Below are positions 9,954 to 18,429 of a stretch of 20,585 bases of DNA, one piece after another. The DNA is from Chara braunii. Taxonomy: Eukaryota > Streptophyta > Charophyceae > Charales > Characeae. Each line of letters begins with the position of its first letter. Positions within the stretch are counted from its first letter, which is position 1. Below the pieces are notes generated by a model. It worked only from the letters and a program-made list of their open reading frames with translations, was not told the origin of the DNA and searched no databases. The position numbers and the translations under genes were made by a program. Location: assembly GCA_003427395.1 (NCBI GenBank), contig BFEA01000760.1, positions 62,062 through 82,646 on the forward strand, written 5' to 3'.

Positions 9954-9956
<3 letters not shown>
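9030..9956. other. No recognisable gene; C-rich then AT-rich
   Basis: From 9030 to 9650 the DNA is relatively C-rich. A weak internal duplication of a GACACYC...CCGCCAATYTGG block lies near 9137-9200. The minus frame 9405-9632 (75 codons) is unassigned. From 9660 the DNA turns strongly AT-rich, with several GAAATTT words on both strands. Confidence 0.45.

Positions 9957-10022
<66 letters not shown>
9957..10022 (+). repeat. 66-nt A tract
   Basis: An uninterrupted run of A. It could be the poly(A) tail of a retroposed copy on the plus strand, or a simple expansion. I see no clear target-site duplication; the word TTGAACT occurs at 9935 and again at 10023. Exact length is often unreliable in assemblies. 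Confidence 0.95.
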
Positions 10023-10026
<4 letters not shown>

Positions 10027-10353
10027 ACTCAGAAAGCTTAATTTCAGTTTTGGACTCGTTACGAAGGGCCTGAAACTGGGGTCTCCGTTAACCATTTGTG
10101 ATTTACGAGAACCTTGTCGTGGTCGTAGGCGACCTCCATTGGAAGAAAAGGAAGCATAAAAATTAAATGTTTTATGAGTCTTGCGCCTCAAAGACTCAAG
10201 CATCGCCCAAACTGATCAAGAAAATGAACGTCGGACAACAACAACGTTAACTAATCTCGAGGACCGTCTCAATAATATCGGGTTTTACATGCACACATGC
10301 AGTTTGCACGATTATACTAATAAACATTTTATCTCTCTCTAGCTCGCACTATT

Positions 10354-10881
10354 GTGCGAGATCACTTGTCACATCACCGTTTCGAGGAACCATTAAACAC
10401 CTTAATAATCAACACGAGCCTCAAAGTGCACGCCCACACACTTTCCAACCAAATTATATGTGCGCTAGTCATTTCGGATACGGAGTGTGCGAGCTACGAG
10501 AAAATAAATGTGTCACTACCTCTATTGTCACTGCAAATGTGGCTAATGCGACTGATGCGAGACGCAAAAACACAGATAAGTCTCAAACTTCAATTCACTC
10601 TCATACCTTCTCTTTACACATTTGCTAAATTTTCACTGCTTAGCATTAAGAAAAAACACCTAATGGATGACAATTGTCATATCACCATCAACCTAAATTT
10701 TGATAAATTATATAAAGTTTGTCATTATTTACGAATAAGAAAAACCAACATTTATAATGCTGCTAATTTTACAAAGACTTCCTCTTTTTATTTTCATGTT
10801 AAGAGAACCACAATAAATAACATCACTCTTTATGATCCTCGAATTCTCCTTAATTCCACCATTTACCACAAAATTATTTGA
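10354..10881 (+). other. Open frame of 175 codons, unassigned
   Basis: A long stop-free stretch in AT-rich DNA, where such length is unusual though not impossible by chance. The frame opens at GTG; no ATG with good context begins it. The product would be rich in Ile, Asn, Lys, Leu and Thr with no signal peptide, catalytic motif or repeat that I recognise, and a Tyr/Phe/Asn-rich end. It runs up to the left edge of the MITE-like element. It may be chance, a spacer, or a remnant of an old element; I cannot assign a function. Confidence 0.2.
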
Positions 10882-10888
10882 TACACGG

Positions 10889-11044
10889 GAGTCACAGAAA
10901 AAAAAAAAAATTGCACTATGGACCAAGATACAGTTCCAAATTGCAATGTATACAGTCTAACTTTACGCACGGGTAGGGTGTCCGAAGTGCAATTGCAAAC
11001 TGTATCTTGCCCCATACTGCAATTACAACTCGCTTTTGTGACTC
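10889..11044. mobile_element. MITE-like foldback element, 156 bp
   Basis: Nearly the whole element folds back. The ends GAGTCACA (10889-10896) and TGTGACTC (11037-11044) are exact inverted copies. Inside, TTGCACTATGG and AAGATACAGTT on the left pair with the complements of ATACTGCAA and AACTGTATCTTG on the right; arms of about 60 bp flank a loop of about 35 nt. It has no coding capacity. This is the form of a miniature inverted-repeat transposable element. No target-site duplication is obvious, so the superfamily is left open. An A tract in the left arm (10898-10910) is not matched on the right and looks like later expansion. Confidence 0.75.
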
Positions 11045-12250
11045 TACTGAAGTTATCCCTTCTTAAATTTATCACCAATTTATTTCAACGTTGATGCATA
11101 ACCGTAATATTTAAACCAATAACACGAAGGTGTCAATAATGCGATAATCATTGAAAATTTATTTATAAACTTCTAATGCAATAATTTTTTATTCATTTTC
11201 TTGCAATTACATATTACTATTGTCATTTTATTAGCTACCGTCCAAGTAGGTTTATCGTGTAATTGATGTAAAAATATTTCAATTATGATATCAAAATCTA
11301 CCTAGATTTTTCCTAAGATCCTTTACACAACCTTTGTTTTGGCAATTTTGCAGTCCTATATCACATTTCAATCGCAAATGAGTGTTTGGTTTAATGTTAC
11401 CAATCACAGTTTTTTTGTCATCGTAAGTAATCAACCTAGTGTTCTCACAACGCTTAAAACGAAAACATTGTGAAATAAGATGTAGTGGGTATTCACGATG
11501 ATCTTCATTTATTTGCCTTTAGTGGGTAATTTAAGGTAAAACGTTCTGACGCTCATAATGTGGAATGAGTTCAGGCATCGCTACATTACCTACTTAATGA
11601 GTAAGATATAACATTCATCTTTTACAATAATATAAAAGATACACCCTTTGTTGTTTTTATCTCCCTTATGTATCATCCTTAATAATCATAGCAGTGAGTA
11701 AATTGTTTTTGAACACTCTCTCAAGGCAAGGCACAACAAAAAAATTCCCATGAGAAATGAAAGTTGAAAAAACATTCTATAAAAAAAAATTATTTATATT
11801 TATAAATTATCATTTCAATATTTGACCAATTCTAAAATTTTCAGTTTTATTTGATAAGTTCCCGTCTAAATATGAGTTTTCCCTTCCAACTACATTTATT
11901 TGTTCACGATGGAATAAAATTCTGGATGAATTTATGAAATGTTTTAATTAAATTTTCATTCTACTCCAACAAATATCTTCTAATTTATCTTGGATTTACC
12001 TATTTATGATTGAAAATCCTTACATAAAATGACAGTCTAATCAAAATATTGCATGGACTCATCCAAACTTTCATTTCATAGCATGCAGTCCAAATAAGAA
12101 GGGATACCCTATTCTTGGAATGAAAGTTTGCAAGTAAGATTAAAATTTTTAAAATTAGAATGATATTTTTTAAGATGTAATAAAAATTTAAAATTTATAT
12201 TGTAATTTTACTATAGAATGATCATTTAATTCTGGAAAAAAATTTCGTTG
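11045..12250. other. AT-rich region without genes
   Basis: Very AT-rich with no frame worth reporting. A 12-bp perfect inverted repeat (12064-12075 with 12119-12130) lies inside, and AATGAAA words recur on both strands, so a second small foldback element is possible. Confidence 0.5.
12064..12130. repeat. 12-bp perfect inverted repeat
   Basis: CAAACTTTCATT and AATGAAAGTTTG flank a 43-nt spacer. It could be a small MITE or the inner part of a larger one. The pairing does not continue outward. Confidence 0.55.
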
Positions 12251-13107
12251 CAATGTATACATGAATGGTGTGTCGGTGTGAATACCCTTACGAGGGTATC
12301 CGCCCCGGTTTTCGCAAATGACAGAAAAACGTTTTGATTCAAAAATCAGGAGCTAAAGTTATGTGCGTCGTGAGATCCGCAACCAGTTTTTTTTTTATGT
12401 GACCAACTGCATATTAATAGGAGGAACAGGGAGTGTGTGATCCTTTTTTCACGGGAGCGTTCAACTTTGAAGACGCATGTGACCTTTTTTCTTTTTGATA
12501 ATTGTAAAGTCGACGTAATTGTCGGTCAACTTTTGTTTTTATTAAACTAGGATTAAGTGATATTTTCGTCTGGTCGGTACGTTTGACAGCGATTGCGTGT
12601 GTGTGCATGTGCGGAGGCGACATTCCTATGGTCGGCGTCGGGGTCGACCGCTGCTGCCATAATTATTTTTGAAATGTTATCTTTGTTTTTTAAAGGTACT
12701 TTGGGGTCTTGTAGCATTTCATTGCGGTTGCCAGCAAGTGAGAAGTTTTTTGTCATCTCAACGAGGGCGTGTGCGAACAGAGCTTAGCTTAAACAAAGCC
12801 GAGTTTTCATCATTTGAAACAATAAAGGTGTGGGTTTTGGCGTGACAGATCATACACACGGCAGCCAGGAGCGGTACAAGGCCTTTTCGCATGTCAGGGG
12901 TTGGTGCTCGGTGATCGTGGGGGTCGGTTTTTAGACCAAGGTATGACCATGGGAGATTTTGGCAGAGTCATGTACGACACGCTACCCATTTAATTAGATT
13001 TTTGCAGTTGCTAATATCAGTCTTGGACCTAGCACTATTGCTTACGAGACTGGGTTTTCATGTGACATGTATGGGGATCAAGGCCAACAGGTTGTGGTGC
13101 GACAGAG
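12251..13107. other. No recognisable gene
   Basis: Mixed composition with short frames on both strands near 12414-12787 that overlap each other and lack motifs. A short hairpin ATACCC...GGGTAT lies at about 12281-12300. Confidence 0.45.
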
Positions 13108-13714
13108 TTGACGCAACTTGAAGAAGCCAGGGGGTTGACGGTCCCAAGACCATTCCCCTTGGTTTTTCTGCTATTCCTGACGACAGGTACGATTGCCGAA
13201 ACTAAGGAAAACCCAACGGTCCTTTTCCCCTTTCCTTTCCTTTTTTTTTTTAATTTTTGTTATTATTCTTATTCTCATTTTTTTGTTTTTGCCTCGTGTC
13301 CCATTTTCATTTTGGAATACGGTATTGTGGATGATATGGGTCCAATTGACTTAAATCAGTTGGTACACGCCTAAAATATTGAACTACGGATCCAAGTTTG
13401 AATGCAATCAGATGACCATAATAAGATTTGATGAGTTGTCTTGGGTTAATCAATTCAATGATGATATCGAAAGGTCGTCGTCGGTAACTCAGTCTTCGGG
13501 GCATCCGAGCAAAGAGAAACGAAGCAGAAGCGGGTATAAATAGGCCCTGTTACGTGACTACATTGAAGTCGTGAGATGCTCACGTCGAACTGTTCGGGTT
13601 GATGCGCATCTACACGCTAAGTGCAAGCCTCGTTAGAAGACGTGTACTCTGGGTGGGCTAGTATGTAAGCGCGACGGAACGCCCCTCGTAGGATTGATCC
13701 TGAGATAAACGAGA
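13108..13714 (+). other. Possible LTR-like promoter region
   Basis: A pyrimidine-rich block (about 13217-13300) is followed by a clear TATA box at 13535-13543 and a GC-richer stretch ending at the T tract. The layout resembles the U3/R part of an LTR, but no partner LTR, primer-binding site or target duplication is visible. The 88-codon frame at 13108-13374 is mostly the translated pyrimidine tract and is not taken as a gene. Confidence 0.3.
13535..13543 (+). promoter_or_regulatory. TATA box
   Basis: TATAAATAG preceded by GCGGG is a textbook plant TATA context. No convincing gene follows within 500 bp, so it is probably a relic LTR promoter or fortuitous. Confidence 0.45.
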
Positions 13715-13737
13715 TTTTTTTTTTTTTTTTTTTTTTT
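13715..13737. repeat. 23-nt T tract
   Basis: An uninterrupted T run. Read on the minus strand it could be the A tail of a retroposed sequence lying to its left. No target duplication was identified. Confidence 0.9.
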
Positions 13738-14034
13738 CATATCGCATTTTTAGTTTTTAACGCATGAACGTGCAGAGCGAAGATTTGTGGCCCAACAACT
13801 TTGAATGCATCTACCTGCCATGTTGGCCAAATACATTCGAAACGCAAATTATTTGAGATAAGAATCCGACTATAGAAGGGTTCTCATTTCACATTAGCGT
13901 TGTCGAAGTTATGAGTGACTAAGTTGCGCTAATCCTGAAAAAGAGGGGGAAACGAGAGATGAAGAGAATACGAGGAAAAAGACGTGTGAGCGAGATGAGC
14001 ATGAGATGAACATTCACGACTATGCTGGCATGCG
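13738..14034. other. No recognisable gene
   Basis: Purine-rich from about 13935 to 14010. No coding or RNA motif is seen before the rDNA fragment begins. Confidence 0.45.
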
Positions 14035-14089
14035 AATCGAACCGCCCGGTAGCTGGTTCCCTCTGAAGTTTCCCTCAGGATAACTGGAG
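14035..14089 (+). rRNA. Nuclear 25S/28S rDNA fragment, 55 nt
   Basis: This segment matches a highly conserved stretch of eukaryotic large-subunit rRNA that lies roughly 900-1000 nt into the molecule. The words AATCGAACC, TAGCTGGTTCCCTC, GAAGTTTCCCTCAGGATA and CTGGAG occur in the correct order and spacing. By recall about five positions differ, including CTCC to CTCT and ATAGC to ATAAC, transitions expected for decayed methylated DNA. The bacterial and organellar counterparts differ clearly here, so the source is nuclear rDNA. The match stops at both edges. It is a non-functional insertion, not an rRNA gene. Confidence 0.88.
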
Positions 14090-14598
14090 TTGATGAGGTG
14101 ATGAGGGTTGGGCTACACCCGTAGAGAGAGGGGAGCGCTCACCTGCCTGACAAAGTTAGATGAACGAGAGTCGAGTTGTGGGTGCTATGTTGGAGGTTGC
14201 TCGTGGTCCGACCCTGCTCGTTGCTAAGCCCCTATTGGTGATGGTTACGCTGTCGTTCGCACTCATCACCACGCTGCCTATGTTCGCCTGTCGAGTCTGC
14301 GGTCGTAGCTCTGTGTTTTATTCGGTTGAACATGGTCGTGGCAATATCCTGTAACTTAACTTCCAGCTCGGTGTGAAATGTTATGTGATTGGAGGTATCA
14401 TGCTTTGTGATGCGGACCGTGGACTTGACTCGCCTGCGATCATTCATATATTTTGAAGGAAGTCGCATTGTGATTGTGAGAGTGATCACCTCGTGTTTTA
14501 TAAACCCGTTATATTTATCTTTTCAGTATTCGCTCAGTCTACCTTGACCGTGTGCAAGGATTGAACGATATGTATTGAGAGAGAATAAAAAATCATTT
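14090..14598. other. No recognisable gene
   Basis: A 64-codon plus frame (14160-14354) and an 85-codon minus frame (14232-14489) overlap and lack motifs. No RNA gene was seen. Confidence 0.4.
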
Positions 14599-14796
14599 TT
14601 ATTCTGCTTGTTGAATTTTTATGGTTGGACATTGAGGTTTGTGGCGGTTGTGGAAGTCAAACTCCTTGACCTTAGTCAGAACCTTTGAAGATGGAGCCTC
14701 GTTTCCAAAGTCTGAGGTGTTTGGCAGCCACAAAGGGCTGAGCCCGCCTAGCACTTTTCCGCACAGGGTGCAAAAGAGGGTAGTTTTTGCAATCAC
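14599..14796 (-). other. Minus open frame of 65 codons with CxxC motif
   Basis: The predicted product has FCTLCGKV near residues 8-15 and DFHNRHKPQC near 47-56. That spacing of two cysteines and later His/Cys is loosely like a zinc finger (BED-like fingers of hAT-type elements have C-x2-C and H-x(n)-H). No flanking conserved tryptophan/phenylalanine pattern or neighbouring transposase domain was found. It could easily be chance. Confidence 0.15.
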
Positions 14797-15125
14797 ATTC
14801 TCGATTGTCTAATGTCAAGAGATTGACCTCTCAACACGCGTGTCAGCCAACACTTCAGTGTCGAAAGCGATCCTCAAAATCATCGAGAACCACGTAGTTA
14901 TGGGTACCACATAGTACGCCATTCTTGCGACAACTTGCATATTTATGCATGGCTACTCGATGTGAAAAAAGTTCATGTTGTCGTGTCATTTATCCAGAGC
15001 CGCGTGTGACACTCGCTTATTTTGCCATCAATAGGTTATGGGTCAAATGTGGAAAAAAAAACTAAGCGAGATTTACATTCGAGGTTTGGTTTTATTTTGT
15101 GAAGTGTATCACGTGGTTAGATTGA
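14797..15125. other. No recognisable gene
   Basis: Mixed DNA with no frame, repeat or RNA motif that I can support. Confidence 0.45.
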
Positions 15126-15445
15126 TCATCCTAGTCGATTGACGAGGAGTCTCGCTCTGGAATTCAACCCCCGGATCATTGGTTCTCTTGCGAGTCTGAT
15201 TAAGGTGTTCGATCGCACTTACCCTCAATGCTACAACAAATGCAAAACGTCATCGGTTGGGTCACCTCTGCAATTGCACTCTAGCAATTTTCTCACGTGG
15301 TTCAGTAGCTCGGGGGGGGATACGCCTGTCCAAGGGTGGTGACAACCCCTTGGGCAGGGGTAAGTTGTTCCTCGTGCGACCTCTATCTTGTTGTGGAGGT
15401 TCGTGAAAGGTACGGATGACGCACTCAGTTGGAGCGGCAAACGGT
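15126..15445 (+). repeat. Dispersed repeat, copy B
   Basis: Direct-orientation counterpart of 4433-4745 (see copy A for shared anchors). The copies are about 10.7 kb apart and enclose the gypsy relic and most of the central repeats, but their divergence is too great for the two LTRs of one recent element. Frames at 15139-15342 (plus) and 15231-15467 (minus) cross the copy and are not preserved in copy A. Confidence 0.7.
15325..15358 (+). other. Conserved hairpin in repeat copy B
   Basis: Arms 15325-15336 (CCTGTCCAAGGG) and 15347-15358 (CCCTTGGGCAGG) pair over 12 bp with one G:T, around a 10-nt loop holding GGTGACA. Compared with copy A, a T:A pair is replaced by C:G on both sides of the stem. 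Confidence 0.75.
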
Positions 15446-16269
15446 CCTTTGCGATAAAATCATGCAAAATTTTGTGTGACGCGGCCGGTAAGGTCCCTCA
15501 GCGGGACCGATGCGCTTGACAGTCGTAAGTATGTCATTTTTTTTGCAATTGTCAACCCAACCCCATTTCAAATTGAGTAATGTCATTACGCCCGTGGACA
15601 CTCATCCCACTCTTTTGATAATGTGAATTTTAAAATACATAAAAAGTGGGAGGAGTGAGTACTTAGCCTAAGTTTGGTTTCATCTTTGTGCAAATGAGGG
15701 TTCGTGATAAATCATTTCTAACAATTACAATACGGGGTAAATTTAGCCGACGCCCAACGGTTGGTCTTGATATTTGTGTAGTGATTTGTTAACCTCACAT
15801 ATAATCTGCAACATGTCAAAGGGATATAAATTTTCAGCAGTGAATGTACGAAGTCATAAGGTATTCCTGACAGACGTATATTCTAGGAGTACACAATTGT
15901 GGAAAAAAATTCTTACAAAATCAAAAACAATCGGGGTGAGTGCATTGTTACACACCACTCACCGCCTTATAATGGTTATAATACTGTTGTGATGAATGCA
16001 TTTTTTCACGAGTATCTATAGCAGCAAGGCGTTTGAGTGGGTGTCGGTTCGGCTTGAGTATTCATCTTGCAAGATGAGGGAGGGTGAGCAATGCAAAGAG
16101 ATCTTGCATTCTGGATGAACATGCGCTGTAATGACACAAATAAGTGAGATGGTTTTGGACTAGGTAACAAATCCGCATATCCGAGAGATCGATTTTATCT
16201 GGATATTTCAATTCGGTTGAAAATTTCGGATTAATTCATACCACTAACAATCTGTTTATCCAATACTAA
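15446..16269. other. No recognisable gene
   Basis: A 72-codon plus frame at 15774-15992 has no motif. A small 8-bp hairpin (GGTGAGTG with CACTCACC) lies near 15934-15962. The right end leads into the hairpin array. Confidence 0.45.
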
Positions 16270-17145
16270 GTCAACGGGATGGGGGATTCTCGTATTGATT
16301 TTCCCTCTTTTTAATGGCTTGAAAAGATTCAGTCTTCTCATTTATTCAAGTTGTAGTAGGGACCTCCAGTGAGGGTCATCCTATTTACACATTTGAGTCT
16401 ATGACAGGCTAATAACCTAAGAATAGTAGGAAGGCACCCTGCTGCTCTTTCTCTATCAAATTACTTACGCTCAAATAGTCCGGTCACCAAACAGGTAGTA
16501 GGAAGACTTTTATAAGGGTTATCCTATTACTTGTTTAGAAGATTGGACTACTCACTACCCAAAAAAGTAATAGGGAGTTCCTTGTTAGGGTCGTCCTATT
16601 ACTTGCTTGATTCTTCACTAACTTACGAAGGGGGATGCTCTTGTAGTAATATCACAAACACTAGTCTTTCATCCAAACTAACCAGGTCTCAACTCGGTTG
16701 GTCTCGGAAGGGCAATAGGATACTCTTGTGAGGATCGTTCTATTGCACTCATAAAGTGGACTGTACATTTGGTCACGTGATAGTATGGGGTTCTTCTGTG
16801 GGTCGCCTATTATTCACTTAGATCGTTACTAACCTCTGAGAGAGAGTTAAAATCTAGATTTTTCTAAATGATGACTAAAATAAGTAATGGGTAGCCTCAG
16901 TAGGAACCTCTCGACTATTTGTTTAAAGTCGGTAAAAATGTACTCTTGTACGAGCTACCCGAGTATTTGGAACGGATCTTGTGAGATATTTCTTACTAAT
17001 CATTTGCACTGACATTGAATGTAATTTGAAAAGGTGGTCAAATACTCGTGTGCGATTTACTCGAGTGCCTGCTTGATTTACATGTTGCTTAGAATTGACC
17101 AAGTAGTTGAAGATTCATGTCTGAATCGATCTACTGCTTGCGGAT
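16270..17145. repeat. Degenerate array of hairpin units about 70 bp apart
   Basis: About ten related units follow one another, starting near 16356, 16426, 16496, 16566, 16636, 16712, 16780, 16882, 16932, 17035 and 17101. A typical unit has a left arm like AAGTAATAGG, a middle with CTTGTNAGGGTCGT, a right arm like CCTATTACTTG, and a spacer often ending near CACTAACC. The arms of each unit are complementary, and in several the sequence differs while pairing remains: AAGTAATAGG with CCTATTACTT (16566), GCAATAG with CTATTGC (16713), CAAGTAG and GATTCA with TGAATC and CTACT-GCTTG (17101). No protein is encoded consistently. I do not recognise the family; the subterminal repeat region of a DNA transposon is one possibility. 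Confidence 0.8.
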
Positions 17146-17689
17146 GTCAGGATAAAGAAAAGAGAAAATAAATGACAATGCTCATGTTGGAGCGTAACTT
17201 CACGTATTTAGAAGAAGAACAAATAAAGAAGTTAGGACCGCGGGAAAAAAAACTAGGAGAATAAGAGTCACCACATAGTTTGTATCCGTTAGTGACGAAA
17301 GTTGTCAATCTCTATTACACAAGCACCAAAGGATGTGCTTAGAGAGAGAAGGTGAAAGGACTAGGAGTAGAAGAAATATATTTTTTATTGAAACGACTTC
17401 GGCCACATACATGAAAAACCTTGAGAGAAAGGAGAGGGGAACAAACGGTTTAGGGAAGGTTTGCAAACGTAGAAATATGGATTAGACTTTAGGATGTCGA
17501 TCCCAAAGCTCAGAATCCTGGTCTAAGGGCTTGACCCTTAGATATCAATAAGTGAGAAACAATTGTGGATGTTGAATCTTTGTTGAGCTGCGCAATTGAA
17601 GGAGAGGGGACTCTCTCTTTCTAAGTGTCCCCGTTGTTCACGACACATGAGAGCGATATCGTTCTTACATCTACCGTTGAACCCTCCTC
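17146..17689. other. No recognisable gene; one small hairpin
   Basis: Purine-rich DNA separates the main array from a lone unit near 17695. An 8-bp perfect hairpin (TCTAAGGG, 5-nt loop, CCCTTAGA) lies at 17522-17542. It has no adjacent gene. Confidence 0.45.
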
Positions 17690-17745
17690 ATAATCTAGGA
17701 AGTATTCATCGCGGTCGTCCTATTAATCTTGCGGACACCTAGACA
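17690..17745. repeat. Isolated copy of the array unit
   Basis: The order GGAAGTATTCAT, GGTCGTCCTATTAATCTTG, GCGGACACC matches the middle and right arm of the units in 16270-17145. It lies about 550 bp beyond the last regular unit, suggesting that the array once extended further or was split by an insertion. Confidence 0.6.
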
Positions 17746-17904
17746 ACGAATTTCTATGAACTAAAGAAAGGAAAATAAAAAAATTACATAAAAATATAAA
17801 TAAATAAATAAAATCCGAACTGCAACTACTCTAACGGGCTTTGTGCAGTCAACTGTATGTCTGTTGTTACGGGAGGGGCCCAAATTTCTACTACCAACTT
17901 AACC
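17746..17904. other. A-rich spacer
   Basis: Contains a (AAAT)n-like stretch near 17790-17812. Nothing else is recognised. Confidence 0.5.
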
Positions 17905-17940
17905 CCTGATTCTTTGGTCGCGAGTTCGAGCCTCTGCGAA
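17905..17940 (+). other. tRNA T-arm-like / B-box fragment
   Basis: GAGTTCGAGCC at 17922-17932 matches the pol III B box (GGTTCGANTCC) well, and the surrounding bases make a partial T stem (three of five pairs). No matching acceptor stem or A box is present. It is read as a decayed tRNA or tRNA-derived SINE head, not a functional gene. Confidence 0.35.
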
Positions 17941-18159
17941 TCGATGGCGATGTGAAATAGTATCCCCGTAGTAAGTAATCCTACCAAAAATGCTCGCCCA
18001 GCGGTAGGATGGTCTTGATCCCTGTACCCTTGGTCTGTCAATCCGCGCCTAACCTATTGGGCTACCTCCAAGTTTGGGTAGATGAAGGGCAGTCCATTAG
18101 AACTAGAGGAACAGGGTTCAGCCCAGTTAGCGTACCAAACCCAAGCCTCGTCTGAAAGT

Positions 18160-18205
18160 AGAATCGAACCAGGTTCTTATGTCGTGGCACCACTCCCTAT
18201 ACTAA
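18160..18205 (-). other. tRNA-like A/B-box fragment
   Basis: On the minus strand GGTTCGATTCT (18160-18170) is close to a B box, and TAGTATAGGGA (about 18194-18204) resembles an A box upstream of it. The spacing is shorter than in a normal tRNA and no acceptor stem forms. A tRNA-derived SINE relic is possible. Confidence 0.3.
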
Positions 18206-18429
18206 TCCCTTTCACAGATTCGAGTCTATGGCGGAATGAACCATTGGTTTCTTTCCACTGACAGGTACAACAACCACATTTTTGATTAGTTAATTTTTTC
18301 ATACCATCGAAAAACTTTGATTAATCAAGGAATATAGTGGTCGCACGACCTCGATCTTAACGACTAATGAACCTATCCGCCATAATAGTCGGTGTCGACA
18401 TTGTATCGCCTTCAAAAGCACGAACAAAT

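Noticed and set aside
9940-10203. Minus frame with a long phenylalanine run
   Set aside because: It is a translation of the 66-nt A tract.
13108-13374. 88-codon frame as a membrane protein
   Set aside because: The hydrophobic Phe/Leu part is a translated pyrimidine tract, with no other support.
4433-15445. The two repeat copies as LTRs of one 11-kb retrotransposon
   Set aside because: They are strongly diverged, the enclosed gypsy relic has its own LTR-like region, and no primer-binding site or polypurine tract flanks them.
16270-17145. CRISPR-like array
   Set aside because: Units are degenerate, spacers are themselves related, and the context is a plant-type nuclear genome.
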